From assembly GCA_023213395.1 (NCBI GenBank), contig CM041465.1:39067741-39131740 (forward strand): a stretch of 64,000 bases of DNA, given 5' to 3'. This DNA is from Cycas panzhihuaensis. Its lineage: Eukaryota; Cycadophyta. The notes beneath the pieces were generated by a model. The model was not told the DNA's origin. It was given only the letters and a program-made list of their open reading frames with translations, and ran no database searches. Position 1 is the stretch's first letter, and the number at the start of each line of letters is the position of its first letter. Both the position numbers and the translations under genes were made by a program. Below, piece by piece: positions 11,079 to 22,363 of this stretch.

Positions 11079-11604
11079 ATTTAAATATTACAAACTGCAA
11101 AGAAGAACCAGCAAAAAAAGCATGAGAATACCATGGCTTCGAAACCCACAATCAAAGGTCTGGTGGCCAGCGGTTCCTCAAGAGATCTGCCTTCACTGCA
11201 TTACCCTGGACACCTATCCCACTTAGGCACCACCAAGGACCTGTTAATCCTCAAGTAAGGGCTGAAGCCGATCACTAAACACCTCCCTGTAACCACTATG
11301 ATGCTCCGAAGAGGCCGTCGTTCCAAGCTAAAGTAGAGAGGAGGGCGATGGACCGGCAGTCTGCTACGCCATAACCCACACCTCTCAAGCTCCTTTCCTG
11401 GTCCGTCTTCCCTCGAGAAGAGGTCTGAGGGGCGAGCACGCCCAATCTATTCCTCGCGCAGGTCCCTAGCTACCTTGCCAAGGCCTCCCGATGGACGCCA
11501 TCGCGTCCTAGAACGTACCAGGTCTTTTGCCGCCACGCTAAATGGCAAAACCCTAGCTGCAGTCGATTCGCATACGCAAACGCAGCTATTTTGAATATTG
11601 ATTA
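11079..11604 (-). other. LINE-1 5' leader
   Basis: This GC-rich segment precedes ORF1 and ends at the right TSD. It has no ORF of note. In plant LINEs the internal promoter lies in this region, but no promoter motif was recognised. Its composition contrasts strongly with the AT-rich gypsy sequence that resumes at 11622. Confidence 0.75.
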
Positions 11605-11621
11605 ATCAACATCCCTATCAT
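11605..11621 (+). repeat. LINE-1 target-site duplication, right copy
   Basis: It is an exact 17-base copy of 5300-5316 next to the LINE 5' end. Confidence 0.95.
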
Positions 11622-12837
11622 CTTAATAAGGAAATTAAGCGAATAACTAAGGAGATTTTGCATTAAGAAAGTATTATAAAAAGCATAGCCCATTTAAGTC
11701 TCCAATCATATTAAAATTAAAAAAGGTTGGGACTTATCATATGTGTATTAATTATAGGTTCCTAGGCAAAATTATGATTGAGAATTGCTATCCTATCCTC
11801 CGAATAGATGATTTACTAGATAAAAAATACAAAGCAAAGTATTTTTTTTTAAATTAACCTTTAATCAGGATATTATTAGATCTACATCGAAGTTGAAGAT
11901 ATATATAAGACAAGATTCTACACTCATGAAGGATTATTTGAATTCAAAGTCATGTCATTTAGTTTAACTAATGCCTTAACAGCTTTCTAGAGCACTGTAA
12001 ACACCATATTAAAACCTTTCTTATGAAAATTCATGCTAGTTTTCTTTAATAACATCTTAATTTATAGCTTATCATTAGAGGAGCACTTAGAGTACATCAA
12101 GGTTGTTTTATATATACTAAAGATCAATTGGTTTGTTGTTAACAAGGCAAAATACACCTTTAGGCAAACAAAGCTTAAATATCTTGGACACATCTTCATA
12201 TAAGAAGGGATCAAGATGGACCCTAAGAAAGTTCAAGCTATTATTAATTGGCCAATCCCTAAGAATTTGATATGAGTCAAGGGTTTTCTAGGAGCGGTTA
12301 GATTTCTCTAAAAAATTATTAACGATTATGCCTACATTGCATCATCTTTAACAAGTCTCACTAAGAAATATACTTTTAGTTAAAACCCACAGTAGAGGAT
12401 TATTTTCAAGATCTTACAAAAGCCATGATCACCACCCCTATGCTTACAACTTTGGATCTCTCCCAACCTTTTACTTTAAAGTACAATACATCAAGAATAG
12501 GGATAAAAACAATCCTCCTTCAAAATGAGCAACTAAGCATATGAAAGCAGGAAATTAAATAGTAGGGAGCAACTGAAACCTATATATGATAAAGAAATAT
12601 TTGTAATTATATAAGCCATTCACCAATGGAGTCAATACTTACTTGGTAACAAATTCATGGTTAAAATGGATTATATAGCCTTAAGTATTTTCTCAACTAG
12701 AAAAATTTATCATATGAACAACAAAAGTAGGTTAACAAGCTTTAGACATTTGATTTTAGCATCATATATAAAAAGGGAAATGAAAACATTATTATGGATG
12801 CATTATCATAGATGCCAGAGAACAACGAGGGAGGAAT
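11622..12837 (+). pseudogene. Gypsy-1 reverse transcriptase and RNase H
   Basis: The translation follows Ty3/gypsy RT. It runs VGTYHMCINYRFLGK, then YPILRIDDLLD (about 11730-11820), then THEGLFEFKVMSFSLTNA (about 11920-11970). The catalytic block reads MLVFFNNILIYS near 12030-12065, where FDDIL is expected. The block YTFRQTKLKYLGHIF follows near 12150-12200. RNase H covers about 12360-12830, with AIHQWSQYLLGNKF and a tail similar to DALSRMPEN. Both catalytic aspartates of the polymerase are replaced by asparagine, consistent with G-to-A changes, and TAG stops interrupt it (for example AF-stop-STV where Gln is expected). It stops at 12838, where another LTR element is inserted. Confidence 0.9.
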
Positions 12838-13081
12838 TATTGAAGATACAAATCCATACGAAACTATAAACCACAAGAGACAACAAAATTTGTGGGAAAT
12901 GATCATCTCTAATTATTATTATAGATGTACAAAATACTTATAGTACATTATTACCTCACAGTTAGTCAACTATACATGAGAACTGTTATAACTACTGCAT
13001 TAACAAATGATACTAATTTAACATTTAGTAAATATGTTAAGAGAGTCTCCTAGCATTATATAATTAAATATTGTTCTAACA
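12838..13081 (-). repeat. LTR, left copy (3' LTR) of the 12838-18482 element
   Basis: It is similar throughout to 18239-18482, for example gggaaatgatcatctct in both. It starts TA where TG is expected and ends TTCTAACA. Confidence 0.85.
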
Positions 13082-13121
13082 TTAACCTCATAATGTTTAA
13101 TTATTAATTTCACATAAACAC

Positions 13122-13489
13122 TATTAGAAATATTAATATTTTCTTAATGTTACCTTTTCTGACTCCACTTGTATTTCTATTTGAATCATCCTCATGTAGA
13201 TTTGGTGTAGTCAAGTTGGTCAATAAGGTATGGATTAGCTTGTGTAAAGTTACATAAGCTGGCTAGTTGATTTAAAAAAAGAAAGGGAGGATGAGATCCT
13301 TACCATGATCATTTTGTAATGTATTCTTGATTATTATTATAAAATATTATATTTAGGAGTTACTTTTTTTATCCCCACTAGGGTTTTTTCCACCTATTAG
13401 AACTATTTACAATTTTTAAATGATTTGGTATTATTTATTTGATGATTATTATATATATTTCCTACTTCACGTAAATCGTTCCTTTAACA
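13122..13489 (+). repeat. Copia LTR, plus strand, related to copia-4
   Basis: The segment resembles the reverse complement of the copia-4 LTR (48447-48907). Shared stretches include gggaggatgagatcct and, at lower similarity, the tttaggag and ccccactaggg parts. It starts TATTAGAA and ends TTTAACA, and a primer-binding site tggtattagagcaagg follows directly at 13490-13505. It is therefore a 5' LTR. No partner LTR or gag-pol was found downstream. Confidence 0.75.
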
Positions 13490-13505
13490 TGGTATTAGAG
13501 CAAGG
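13490..13505 (+). other. Primer-binding site next to the 13122 LTR
   Basis: The sequence tggtattagagcaagg begins directly after the LTR end. It fits the 3' end of initiator tRNA-Met with one change in the first 12 bases. Confidence 0.8.
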
Positions 13506-14939
13506 ATGTAGAAGTAGATTTGTGAAGATATAAATGTTTGAAAACAAGGTTTCATAATGTTGTCTCAAAGCCATATCTATGGCCATACACAGAAGGTTGG
13601 AAGGATAACATCTACAATTTATTGACTAGGATTAGAACACCCAAAAGGAAGGTTCCAAGCCGGAAGCCATAGTCCTCTCATTGTTTATGTTCTAAACACC
13701 AATGAATAAAGTCCAAAGTGGATTCCACTGTCCTACTCATTAATGTCATTATTCTAAGGTTGCTATTTGACAACAAAGATTTCCATTATGCCACAACCTC
13801 CTTAAAGTCCCCTTGTCACTCTTAAACATAGAGAAGAAAAGAGAGCATTAATAGGAAGTTCAAAGTGTATTGATAGAGTAGGCATTTTGGCAGCTATAAA
13901 ACTAAAGGATAGAAGGGCACGTGATTAGTTTCCTTGCCATCACACTGTAACCCACTATCTCCAACCTACACACAGACATAATTGTCTAATCCAAAAAAAA
14001 TTTAAATGTAGATGCCACATCAATAAAGATCTATAAATAAATGTGATGCCTAACATAAATCCAAGTTATAGAGACATAAACTGAAGACACCAATATAGTC
14101 TTCATGCAAAGGCAAAAAAAAAAAATGTTAACTAATGATTAAATCTTAAAGATGTAGAGATGCCAAGGAAGTAGACTATCCCTTTGGCAAATGGAACATG
14201 TCTCATGCAGAGCATAAAAATTCTCTTAGTCTCCAAATCTTGCCATAAATCTATAGAAGAAATCAACACAAAAAAATCTGCCATTGTAGCTCAAATTTCA
14301 GTCCAAAATCTAGAGACACCCTAAACTTTAGGATAAATATTCTTTTTTTTTTCCCCAAATGGATCGTAAAAAATATTAAATTTGTTTAGTCCATTTTTGT
14401 AAAGTTGCAAAATCTTACAATTTTCTTAAATCATATTTTACATCTACCACTATTTTTATATTTTATTTTTTCTAACATTTCAATTAAATTAAATAAACTT
14501 AAAATAAAATTTTAGGTCTACCATTTGCTAGCCCCTTTCCCAACTAATCCCCAATTATATGAGCCCCCCATGTGACCATATTCTAATATTGAAAGGGGCT
14601 TAAACTCTATTTCTTGGCCCTCTCTATTTTACAAAGGAGGTATATGTATACTTTTGACCATTAGAATTCAGTTCCAGAAGATAAGTCAAATTCTTGGTTC
14701 AGATGTGAACGCTTTAACTGGTCACTCAAGCCATTTGGATGCCATCTTAACCTACAAAATCTCACTTGAATTCAAGCTTTTGAACATGACTAGGTAAGTT
14801 AAGGTACATGATTTTAATTCAAATGTTTCTTTACAATATTTTAAGATTATTACTTTAATTCAATATACATTAAAATATTTGACAAATTCTTTACTTAGCT
14901 ACATTTGTTTTTATATAATTATCAATTATTTCATACAAT
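13506..14939. other. AT-rich internal sequence, nothing recognised
   Basis: This is probably leader or gag remnant of the copia whose LTR ends at 13489, mixed with internal sequence of the surrounding element. I found no domain, LTR end or tandem repeat that would assign it. Poly-A and poly-T runs occur near 14116 and 14342 but without a recognisable retroposon body. Confidence 0.4.
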
Positions 14940-17440
14940 TTTTCTTTTTTGGATATGGTTTAAATAGATGAAGGGGTTTAGAAGGGGACCCTAACCTCTT
15001 TACATAATCTACCTAAAAGGCCCACTAAATTGCCATGATAAGCCCACGACCTAGCTAAAAACTCTAGATGTTGATCTTACTAATAACCCCGCTGCCATTA
15101 ATAAGCCCAACAATTGGCTCAGTTGTTGCCACGACATGTCCAGTGGCTAGCACTAACTACTATTTGGGGCTGATGCTCTCTAAGTCCTTCCTAGCCAGAC
15201 CCAAAATCTCTTCAAGGAACATATCCCTCCGTAACTCATTCTTTTTAGCTTGGAACCCCTAGTTAGCCAACCCATCAGTAACCCCATTGAATTCCCTATA
15301 AGTATGGCTAATCTATATATTAATTCTTCCTGTTAGAGGCTCCTTAACATCATTTATCAAAGCTCTATATCCTAAGTCTGATTCCACTTCCTCTTTAATA
15401 AGTTTTATCACATTCGATGAATCCACTTCAAGGATAACTCTATCATGGCCCTCTAGGGATATCATCTCCACACCTTTGCACATAGCTTCTATCTCATCTC
15501 GATGGTTAGTTTAGGACCTATAATAATCCATGAAGGCCCATATCACCTTCCCATCGGCATTTCTACAGACCCCACCTCAACCTGCTTCGCTAGGATTGCC
15601 TTTCGCTATGCCATCAAAATTTACTTTCACCTAGATTTCTAAGGGAGGATCCTATTTACACTGCCTTTTTTTATCTCATTTTGGTTTTGGGGCACATTCC
15701 CCACTTTTCCAATGTCTTCCCTTCCTTAAGAGGCAAAGAATTCTCCTCCTCCTCCTTTAGAGTCTCTTTCAAGGTCACACAGATCATCGGGAAGAGCTTA
15801 ACTTTGTCCATGTGTTTTCCTTAGAAGATTCTTCTATTCCTCTCTTTCCAGAGGTTCCATATCATCATTGGTATCACTGTGATCCACAAGAAATTCAAGG
15901 ATTTGCTCCTAAAGGGGTAGGGCTAGGAGGCAATGAGAACCCTCACTGTACCTAGGAGAACCCATTTAATACCAAAAATATTCCACAATGGCTTCAATAT
16001 CTCCCTATAATAGGGACAATGTAGCAATATGTGGTCAAGGGACTCCTCCTTAGCCTTTCATAATACACATCTACCCACCAGCACAAACCCTCTTTTCTCG
16101 AGATTATCCATGGTTAGGATTCTATTCTTTAAACAAAGCAACCAGAAAATGGCAACCTTAGGATTTAATCCTAGTCTCTAGATACCCATAAGCATTTTAT
16201 TAGCAATGAGCCCTTTTTTTGAAAGCAAAAACATGTATCCCATCTTAACTAAATATTCCCTAGAGTAGGTTCCAGGACAAACCATAACATCCTCCTTAGG
16301 GAACCTAGGATAACTTTTAACTAACTCATTTCTCAGGGCAATAATTTGGTCCTTTCCTCCATTATCAGGGGAAAAATCCTTAAAGCGTCTCTAGATCTTT
16401 GAGCCATCACAACTTTCCCAATAATCTTTCACTTTTCTCCCATAGATCCTCTCATAGGTATTATGAATCAAGCCTAAAGAGGGTCTCTCCTTCAACCGGG
16501 GCCTCCCACATCAAACATCCTCCCAGAGATTTATTTTTTCACCATTCCCTAGGCTCCACTAGACTCCCACTACAAGTATCTTCCTCATATGAATGAGGCT
16601 TCTCTAAATCACAGAGTTCCCCTTGCCTAAGAGGTCCTCCCTTAGGTACTTTTTGCTCTTGAAATATTTTTGTATCATGATTCTGCACCATATTTTTTTG
16701 TACTCCTTAAATAAGCTTCAACCAAGCTTTGCCACCAAAGCCTTGTTGAAGCAAGCTATATCTTTCACATTCAAGCCTCCTACCCATTTAGGAAGACAAA
16801 CTTTCTCCCAGGCCATAAGGTAAATCCTATCCCTATACTCCACTCTTGACCACAGGAACCTCTTTTGAATGGATTCAAGGTCTCTAATAATTTTGATCGA
16901 GCATTTGAATATAATAATTTTGATCGAGCATTTGAATATAATAATTTTGATCGAGCATTTGAATAAAGACATCATGTAAGTTGGAATACTCTGTAGAGAT
17001 GCAGTTAATAGTTGTAATTTACCTGTTTGGCTTAATTGGGCCCCTTTCCATCATGTTATCTTCCTCTGGACCTAATTAATAGTAGGGTTCCAAAGCTCCT
17101 TCTCCATTTTCCCCACAAAGAGGGGCATTCTTAAATATAAGGTAGGGAGCTTTTGAATGGGCATTCACAAAATTCTACTAATAGCCCCTTAGGTTCTTGC
17201 CAAGGTGTTTAAGAAGAAGATACTGATTTTTATTGAGGTTAATTATTTGGTTTGTTGCCTTCTCAAACCTAGATAACTCATATTTAATAACTCTAGCCTC
17301 TGTAATTGGAACCCTACCTAAAAGGATATTGTCATCCACAAAATACTAATGGACAACATTACCCACACCTGAAATAGGCTTTGATCCCAAAATCTTTCTT
17401 GTTCTCCTGATAACCTCTAAGGCCCTCCCCAGCTGCTTTT
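14940..17440 (-). mobile_element. LINE-2: 5'-truncated LINE related to LINE-1
   Basis: This stretch follows the LINE-1 3' half. It starts at a T run followed by ggatatggttt, like the LINE-1 3' end. An RNase H region covers about 15250-15640, with plus-strand text such as ttgcctttcgctatgccatcaaaattta that parallels LINE-1 at 5900-5930. A zf-RVT region covers about 15700-16300. The RT thumb and palm end at about 17440, where similarity to LINE-1 stops near its position 7680. The endonuclease, the front of the RT and ORF1 are absent, as expected for a 5'-truncated copy. It has more decay than LINE-1. No convincing TSD was found. Confidence 0.85.
16885..16965 (-). repeat. Three exact 27-bp tandem copies inside LINE-2
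   Basis: The unit occurs three times without a mismatch (16885-16911, 16912-16938, 16939-16965). Each copy contains ttttgatcgagcatttgaat. On the minus strand the unit is nine codons long, so the repeats stay in frame and read as CSIKIIIFK-type repeats just before the RT-thumb sequence RFLWSRVEYRDRIY. LINE-1 has no such array at the matching place. Confidence 0.95.
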
Positions 17441-18224
17441 ATATGCCATAATAACTTATCCATAACTATTGATGGTCAAGATTAGGTACATGACTTAACT
17501 ATTTTACCACAAAGTTTACTTTTGGTTTAGAATAATCAATATGTAGAATTGGAACAAATTACTGTCGAAGTTCATGTTAGACATCTCCTTCGAAAGAGAA
17601 CAAATAAATAGAGATATTTTGCAAGTCAGTTATTATAGGTAGTTCTTACAAAGGATTAGACTAATGACATATACGATACTTTCATTCTAGATGTAAATAC
17701 TACATAGTTAGTTTTCATCCTTCAAAGACTAATTATGAAACCTCGCTTATCTCTCTTTCCAAAGATTGATGAATTGAATGATATTTTTGTTCTAATACTT
17801 GTCTTTTTTTCTCTCTTTTACTAATGATTTGGAAGAGATCTCCTTCAAAGTCTTTAGTGCTTATTTTGATCAACTAGCCATCATCTTAAATCATTGCAAT
17901 AACTAAATAGATAGACGTTTTTCTTGATCTCAAGTTGATAAATTGAAATATCTCCTATATAGATAAGACACATTCTATGAAAGTTGACCATAATGGGCTT
18001 AATTATTCTGAAGATAGTATATCAGTAGATCTGATGGCCATTGGCTTGAGTAACAGAAACATTAGTGAGAATCCAATACCTTAAAAACCTAAGGGTTCCT
18101 TTGCAAGGTTCATCCATAGAGGGTGAGTCAAGGCCTAAGATCAGGCCGTAGGGCATAGTCGATGGACAACAGCTAAATATTAGAACAAGAATATAAAGAT
18201 TGATTGTAATAACATATTAGGGGT
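17441..18224. other. Internal region of the 12838-18482 element, nothing recognised
   Basis: By position this is the 5' leader of the minus-strand element. Neither strand gives a recognisable gag. Short open stretches exist but match no family that I know. Confidence 0.4.
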
Positions 18225-18238
18225 CCACTCTGATACCA
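18225..18238 (-). other. Primer-binding site of the 12838-18482 element
   Basis: Plus-strand ccactctgatacca reads TGGTATCAGAGTGG on the minus strand, directly after the LTR end. It matches the standard initiator tRNA-Met site. Confidence 0.85.
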
Positions 18239-18482
18239 TGCTAAAGATGAAAATCTATATAAAACCATAAAATATAAGAGATAATAAAATTTATGGGAAA
18301 TGATCATCTCTGATTATTGTGATAGGTACACAACATACTTATAATACATTATCACCTCATGATTATTTAACCATATATGACAACCATTATAACTATTACG
18401 TTAATAAATGACACTAACTTAACATTTAATAAATGAGTTAAGAGGGTCTCCTAACATTACATAATTGAACATTATTCTAAAA
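18239..18482 (-). repeat. LTR, right copy (5' LTR) of the 12838-18482 element
   Basis: It starts TGCTAAAG on the plus strand and pairs with 12838-13081. Its last bases read TTCTAAAA where TTCTAACA is expected. Confidence 0.85.
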
Positions 18483-19938
18483 AAAATCTCGCTATAAGTA
18501 ATGTCTATAGCCACTCCTAGCTGGAGACGTGAACTAATTTAGGACTACCAAAGTGACCCTCTCTCTTAGAAGATATTGAAGGAGATTAAAAACAAAAATG
18601 ATACAAAGTATGAGCTATGGAAGATTTAATTCTATAGAAGGGAGAAACACTTATTCCAGGCTCCTCTAAGCTAAAGGAAAAACTATTAAAGGAATCTCAC
18701 TCCATCGCAAGTGCAAGACATATGAGAATCTATAAAACCTATTATAGGATATGGAGCTCATTCTTTTAGAAGGGAATGAAAACTAATGTTCTCAAATTTG
18801 TAGCAAAATATGACTCTTTTCAAAGGAATAAGAGTGAGAACATAAAAAGTCTTGGATTACTCCAACCTTTACTCATCTCATGATAGAAATGGAAAGAAAT
18901 ATTAATGGACTTTATAACAAGTCTACCAAAGTTAAAAGGTAAATATGTTATTTTTATGGTTATTAATTGGCTCCCAAAATACATGCATTTCTGGGGAATA
19001 CAATCCATAGACAGGCAAGCCAAGTAGTAAAAATATTCATAAAATAAATACATCAATTGCATAATCTCCTCAAGGTTATAATTAGCAATTGTAATCTAAA
19101 GTTTATGAGTAAGTTCTAATAGGACTTGTTGAAATCAATTGGGATGAAACTATCCATGAGCATGACATATCACTCATAAATGGATAGATAAATAGAAACT
19201 ATGAATAAATTCTTAGAAGGATACTTATAGAATTTCACCTCTAATAAATAATAGTTATGGTAGAAATGACTCTATCTACTCAAATGGTGGTATAATACCA
19301 TGTACTGTGTAACAACAAAGATGACTCCATTCTAGGTGCTCTATCTTTTTGAGCCAACATCCCTTCTTACATAGACAAAGACACCATGCATACAAATGAT
19401 TTGAGAACAACAAGAACAAATGGACTAAACACTGTAAATACTAAAAGATAATCTAAACATAGAGAGAAATTAAATGAAGTAACTAGAATATTGACACAAG
19501 TGAGAGAGATCTTTCTCAATAGGTGACTGGGTTTTTTTAAGACTCTAACCATATAAGTAATAGATGATAAGACCAACTAGTAAACAAAATCTAGCCCCCT
19601 GATTTTTTGGACCATACCAGATCCTTGACAAGATTAGAGAAGTAGCTTATCAATTATTATTACCACAAGGAAGTCACATTCATGATGTTTTTCACATATC
19701 ATTTCTTAAACAAAAAAATAGGGAAATGACCATGCCACAAATCATAATCCTAGAATTGGATAAAGAAGAAAAGACTATTTTAGAACTTGAGAGAATTATA
19801 AATATTTGAGCTAAACAATTATGTTCTAGGGAAATAAGGGAGTATCTCATGAAATGGGAGACCTTAGATTTAGAAGATACCGCATGAGAATCAAAATAAT
19901 GGATTAACTGGCATCTAAACTTACCCATGCTTTGAGGG
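18483..19938 (+). pseudogene. Gypsy-1 integrase with C-terminal chromodomain
   Basis: This is the gypsy-1 pol frame resumed after the nested element. The zinc-binding part (about 18490-18800) ends KYDSFQRNKSENIKS, a CxxCQRNK-type block with both cysteines lost. The core (about 18860-19330) includes MDFITSLPKLKGKYVIFMVI, a degenerate YHPQTDGQ-like region reading TYHS then a stop and MDR, and FLEGYL with WYNTMYC. The C-terminal part gives [27 protein letters not shown] and finally REIREYLMKWETLDLED, which fits a chromodomain of chromovirus type. Such domains steer insertion to chromatin marks. Stops are many. It breaks at 19938, where gypsy-2 is inserted. Confidence 0.92.
19934..19938 (+). repeat. 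Gypsy-2 target-site duplication, left
   Basis: The left flank gaggg corresponds to gagga at 40763-40767, with one mismatch. Confidence 0.7.
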
Positions 19939-22363
19939 TAAAAGCATGCCTATAAGGGTGATGAGGGCCACTACACTTCGACTATGCACTAATGTCTAGA
20001 GGTGAAAGAAAGCCAAGGTTACCCTCGAAGGACGTCCATACATTAGGCTACAGTTTTAAGGAATTGCAATGATGCATAGACCTCTATCCACTCTTGAGGG
20101 TTTGAGATGGTTGGGATATAATATAGAGAAAGAAAGAGAGAGAAATGATGTCCTTAGGTTACTAAGTGGCCTAAACAAAGCTCTCCTATCCATAGAGGGA
20201 AGGGAGGAGGTAAGGATTCCCTTTTGGAAAGGGAAATAGAAGAGTGTTAGGCTCTTTTTAGAAATGGATGTAAGATAGAAAGGGTAGGAATGATGGGTTA
20301 CAATTGTTTGCTTATTCACATAAAGGATAACCTTTAGGTTTAAGTTTATGATGCAAGTTTTGTTTTGGGTTCTTCTTTAGGTTGTAAGAAGAAGGGTGAT
20401 GATGTTGAAGTTTCTTTAGTTGGTTGAAATGCATTTTGTATTTTAGAATAATGGTTACAAAGTTTACAAAATAAAATAGTTATTACAATAAAAATGCTAA
20501 TCACTATTGCTCCCCCTCACTCTTATTTTCTTTTCACTCAAAGGGGCAGTTTAGGGATGCAAGAAGGAAATAAGGAGAGAATGTTGCAACTAACACTTTT
20601 CAATTAAGTTCCTTTACAATACGAGAAGGAAATATACAATATGTAATTTTGATTACGCTATGTTTCCTACCTATGAAAGAAGGATTCTTTCAATTTGTTT
20701 CTTTCAAATTCTGTTCACATGTATTGATGAATGCAAAGTTAAGGGAAAGGAAATGGTGTGTGTATGCAAAATCTTCCTTTCAATGCAAAAGAGCAATGGC
20801 ACATTTCAATCTATGCTATGCCCTTTCTTTTACATATAATATATAAAGAAATAACTTATTTTCTTTTTTATATTCTCTTTGGGAAAAGAGAGGGGAAGAG
20901 GACAAGAGGAGAATAGGTTTAACAAGGTGCACCCAGTTTTAAGATGTTTGGAAACGTGGTGAGACTCCTCTTTGTTCTTCTCCTTTACCGACAACTTGGT
21001 CTCTTTTATTGCTGCAAGAGTTGTTGAAGAAGGTTTGGTAGGAAGAAGGAGGTGCTTCCTTCAAGGCTTGTCCAAGCAAATCTATCAAATGCGTATGTTC
21101 TTTGTTTTTAAACTAAAGAAACAAGGAAATCATGTAACATATGATATAAAAAAAAGCAAAAAAATGATATTCTCTAATGAAAAACAACCTAAGAATGAGC
21201 TTACCCACTTAGGAATAGAAAATGATGGTGAAAATCAAGAATTTTTGTTGTTGGAGGAAGCTTTTAGGGAAGATTCTTTTATTAGTGGATGAAGAGCAGT
21301 ATCTCCTTAGCTGTAGTGGTTGCTTGGGGAGGTCCTCTTGCCTTTAAAGTGTTGATTTCCCCTTTATTTCCTTGCCAAGCTAGCTTTTTGCATACCTTAT
21401 CTGAGAATGCTAGAGAAAAGAAGAAAGTTACTTGAATGATGAGTGAAAAGTCAAGAATGATGATAAATAATGAGTTAAAATCAATTTTTATGAGTTCTAA
21501 AGGCCTATAGGGACCATTAGGCCTCAATCATTACTTGTCCCAAGGCTAGATTTTGCATGAAAGCCTCATTAAACATAGATTTAGTTGTTGGATGGCTACA
21601 TTTAAAGTTTCATTAGTTACACTGCGAATACAGTAGTGGGGCACAATAATCAAAGTGGCACCAATAAAAAATAGGGTGGTACAATAATAATTTGGCAAAT
21701 TTTAATAAAAAACCAACAAAAATTAATAAAAACTAATAAAATAGAGGGGGGATTCCTTGTTAGGGGACCTAAAACATCTCCTTAAGGTCCTACAGATCAT
21801 TTCTAGGTCATTCTATGAATTGAAAACTGGTAGAAAGATAGGATAGACCTATCAAGATGAATCAAAATTATATGAAAAGATCGTGGTCAAGGGTGCCTAG
21901 ATGTAGACAAAGCCTGAGAAATGGATTCCAATGAAATATATAGACAAATCTCATGAGGTATAAAGAATGAGAGGCAACTTTCCACTAGAAACGTTGATAA
22001 ATTATCCTGGGTGGACTAAAGGATAGATGAGGCACAACAGAAAAGGTGAAAGATGATGTAAGAAAGCACAAACAAATTAATATTCATCCCAAAACCAAGC
22101 TATTGAAGCATGTGAGGGGTCTATTACCATTTGGGGATTTACCATGGGAGCTCAATAATGCTATTGGACTAGAGTCCTGGTTGTCATAGGTAGGAATATA
22201 TATAGGCAAGGGGATCAAGCAAGCAATCCAAGCATTTAGGCAACTATACAAATATTACATAATATAATGATTGTAAATAATATAATATAGAGTAAGGGAT
22301 AGAATATATACCTAAACTTATCTATGTAATGATGCTTGGTCCATTCCTAGTAGGTGGGAAACA
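19939..22363 (-). repeat. Gypsy-2 3' LTR
   Basis: It is about 2.4 kb and matches 33470-36065 joined to 40236-40762. It lacks about 700 bp that the other copy has at about 34573-35273. The similarity ends at the same places on both sides, which defines the LTR ends. Confidence 0.88.

Larger units (their letters stand above)
5317..11604 (-). mobile_element. LINE-1: nearly full-length plant L1-type LINE
   Basis: The element is about 6.3 kb on the minus strand, flanked by perfect 17-bp TSDs. Its 3' end is a short T run on the plus strand (about 8 bases), that is, a short poly(A) tail. In minus-strand order it has a GC-rich 5' leader (11079-11604), ORF1 with a DUF4283-like domain and a CCHC knuckle, then ORF2 with endonuclease, reverse transcriptase, a zf-RVT domain and RNase H. 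It is clearly richer in GC than its surroundings and has relatively few stops, so it is probably among the younger insertions here. It is still broken: single-base frameshifts and several TAG or TGA stops interrupt both ORFs. It is inserted in gypsy-1. Confidence 0.95.
12838..18482 (-). mobile_element. LTR-bounded element of unclear type inside gypsy-1
   Basis: Two similar repeats of 244 bp (12838-13081 and 18239-18482) bracket this stretch. A reverse-strand primer-binding site (18225-18238) lies against the right copy, so the element points to the minus strand. Gypsy-1 coding sequence stops on its left side (RNase H tail) and resumes on its right (integrase start), as expected for an insertion. 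The flanking 5-mers ggaat and aaaat match only partly. No gag or pol of its own was recognised. The inside is occupied by a different copia LTR (13122-13489) and a truncated LINE (14940-17440). It may be a non-autonomous element or a heavily deleted copia. Confidence 0.75.

Noticed and set aside
14940-17440. A TSD for LINE-2
   Set aside because: Flanks at about 14920-14940 and 17440-17470 share only short AT-rich words, which cannot be told from chance.
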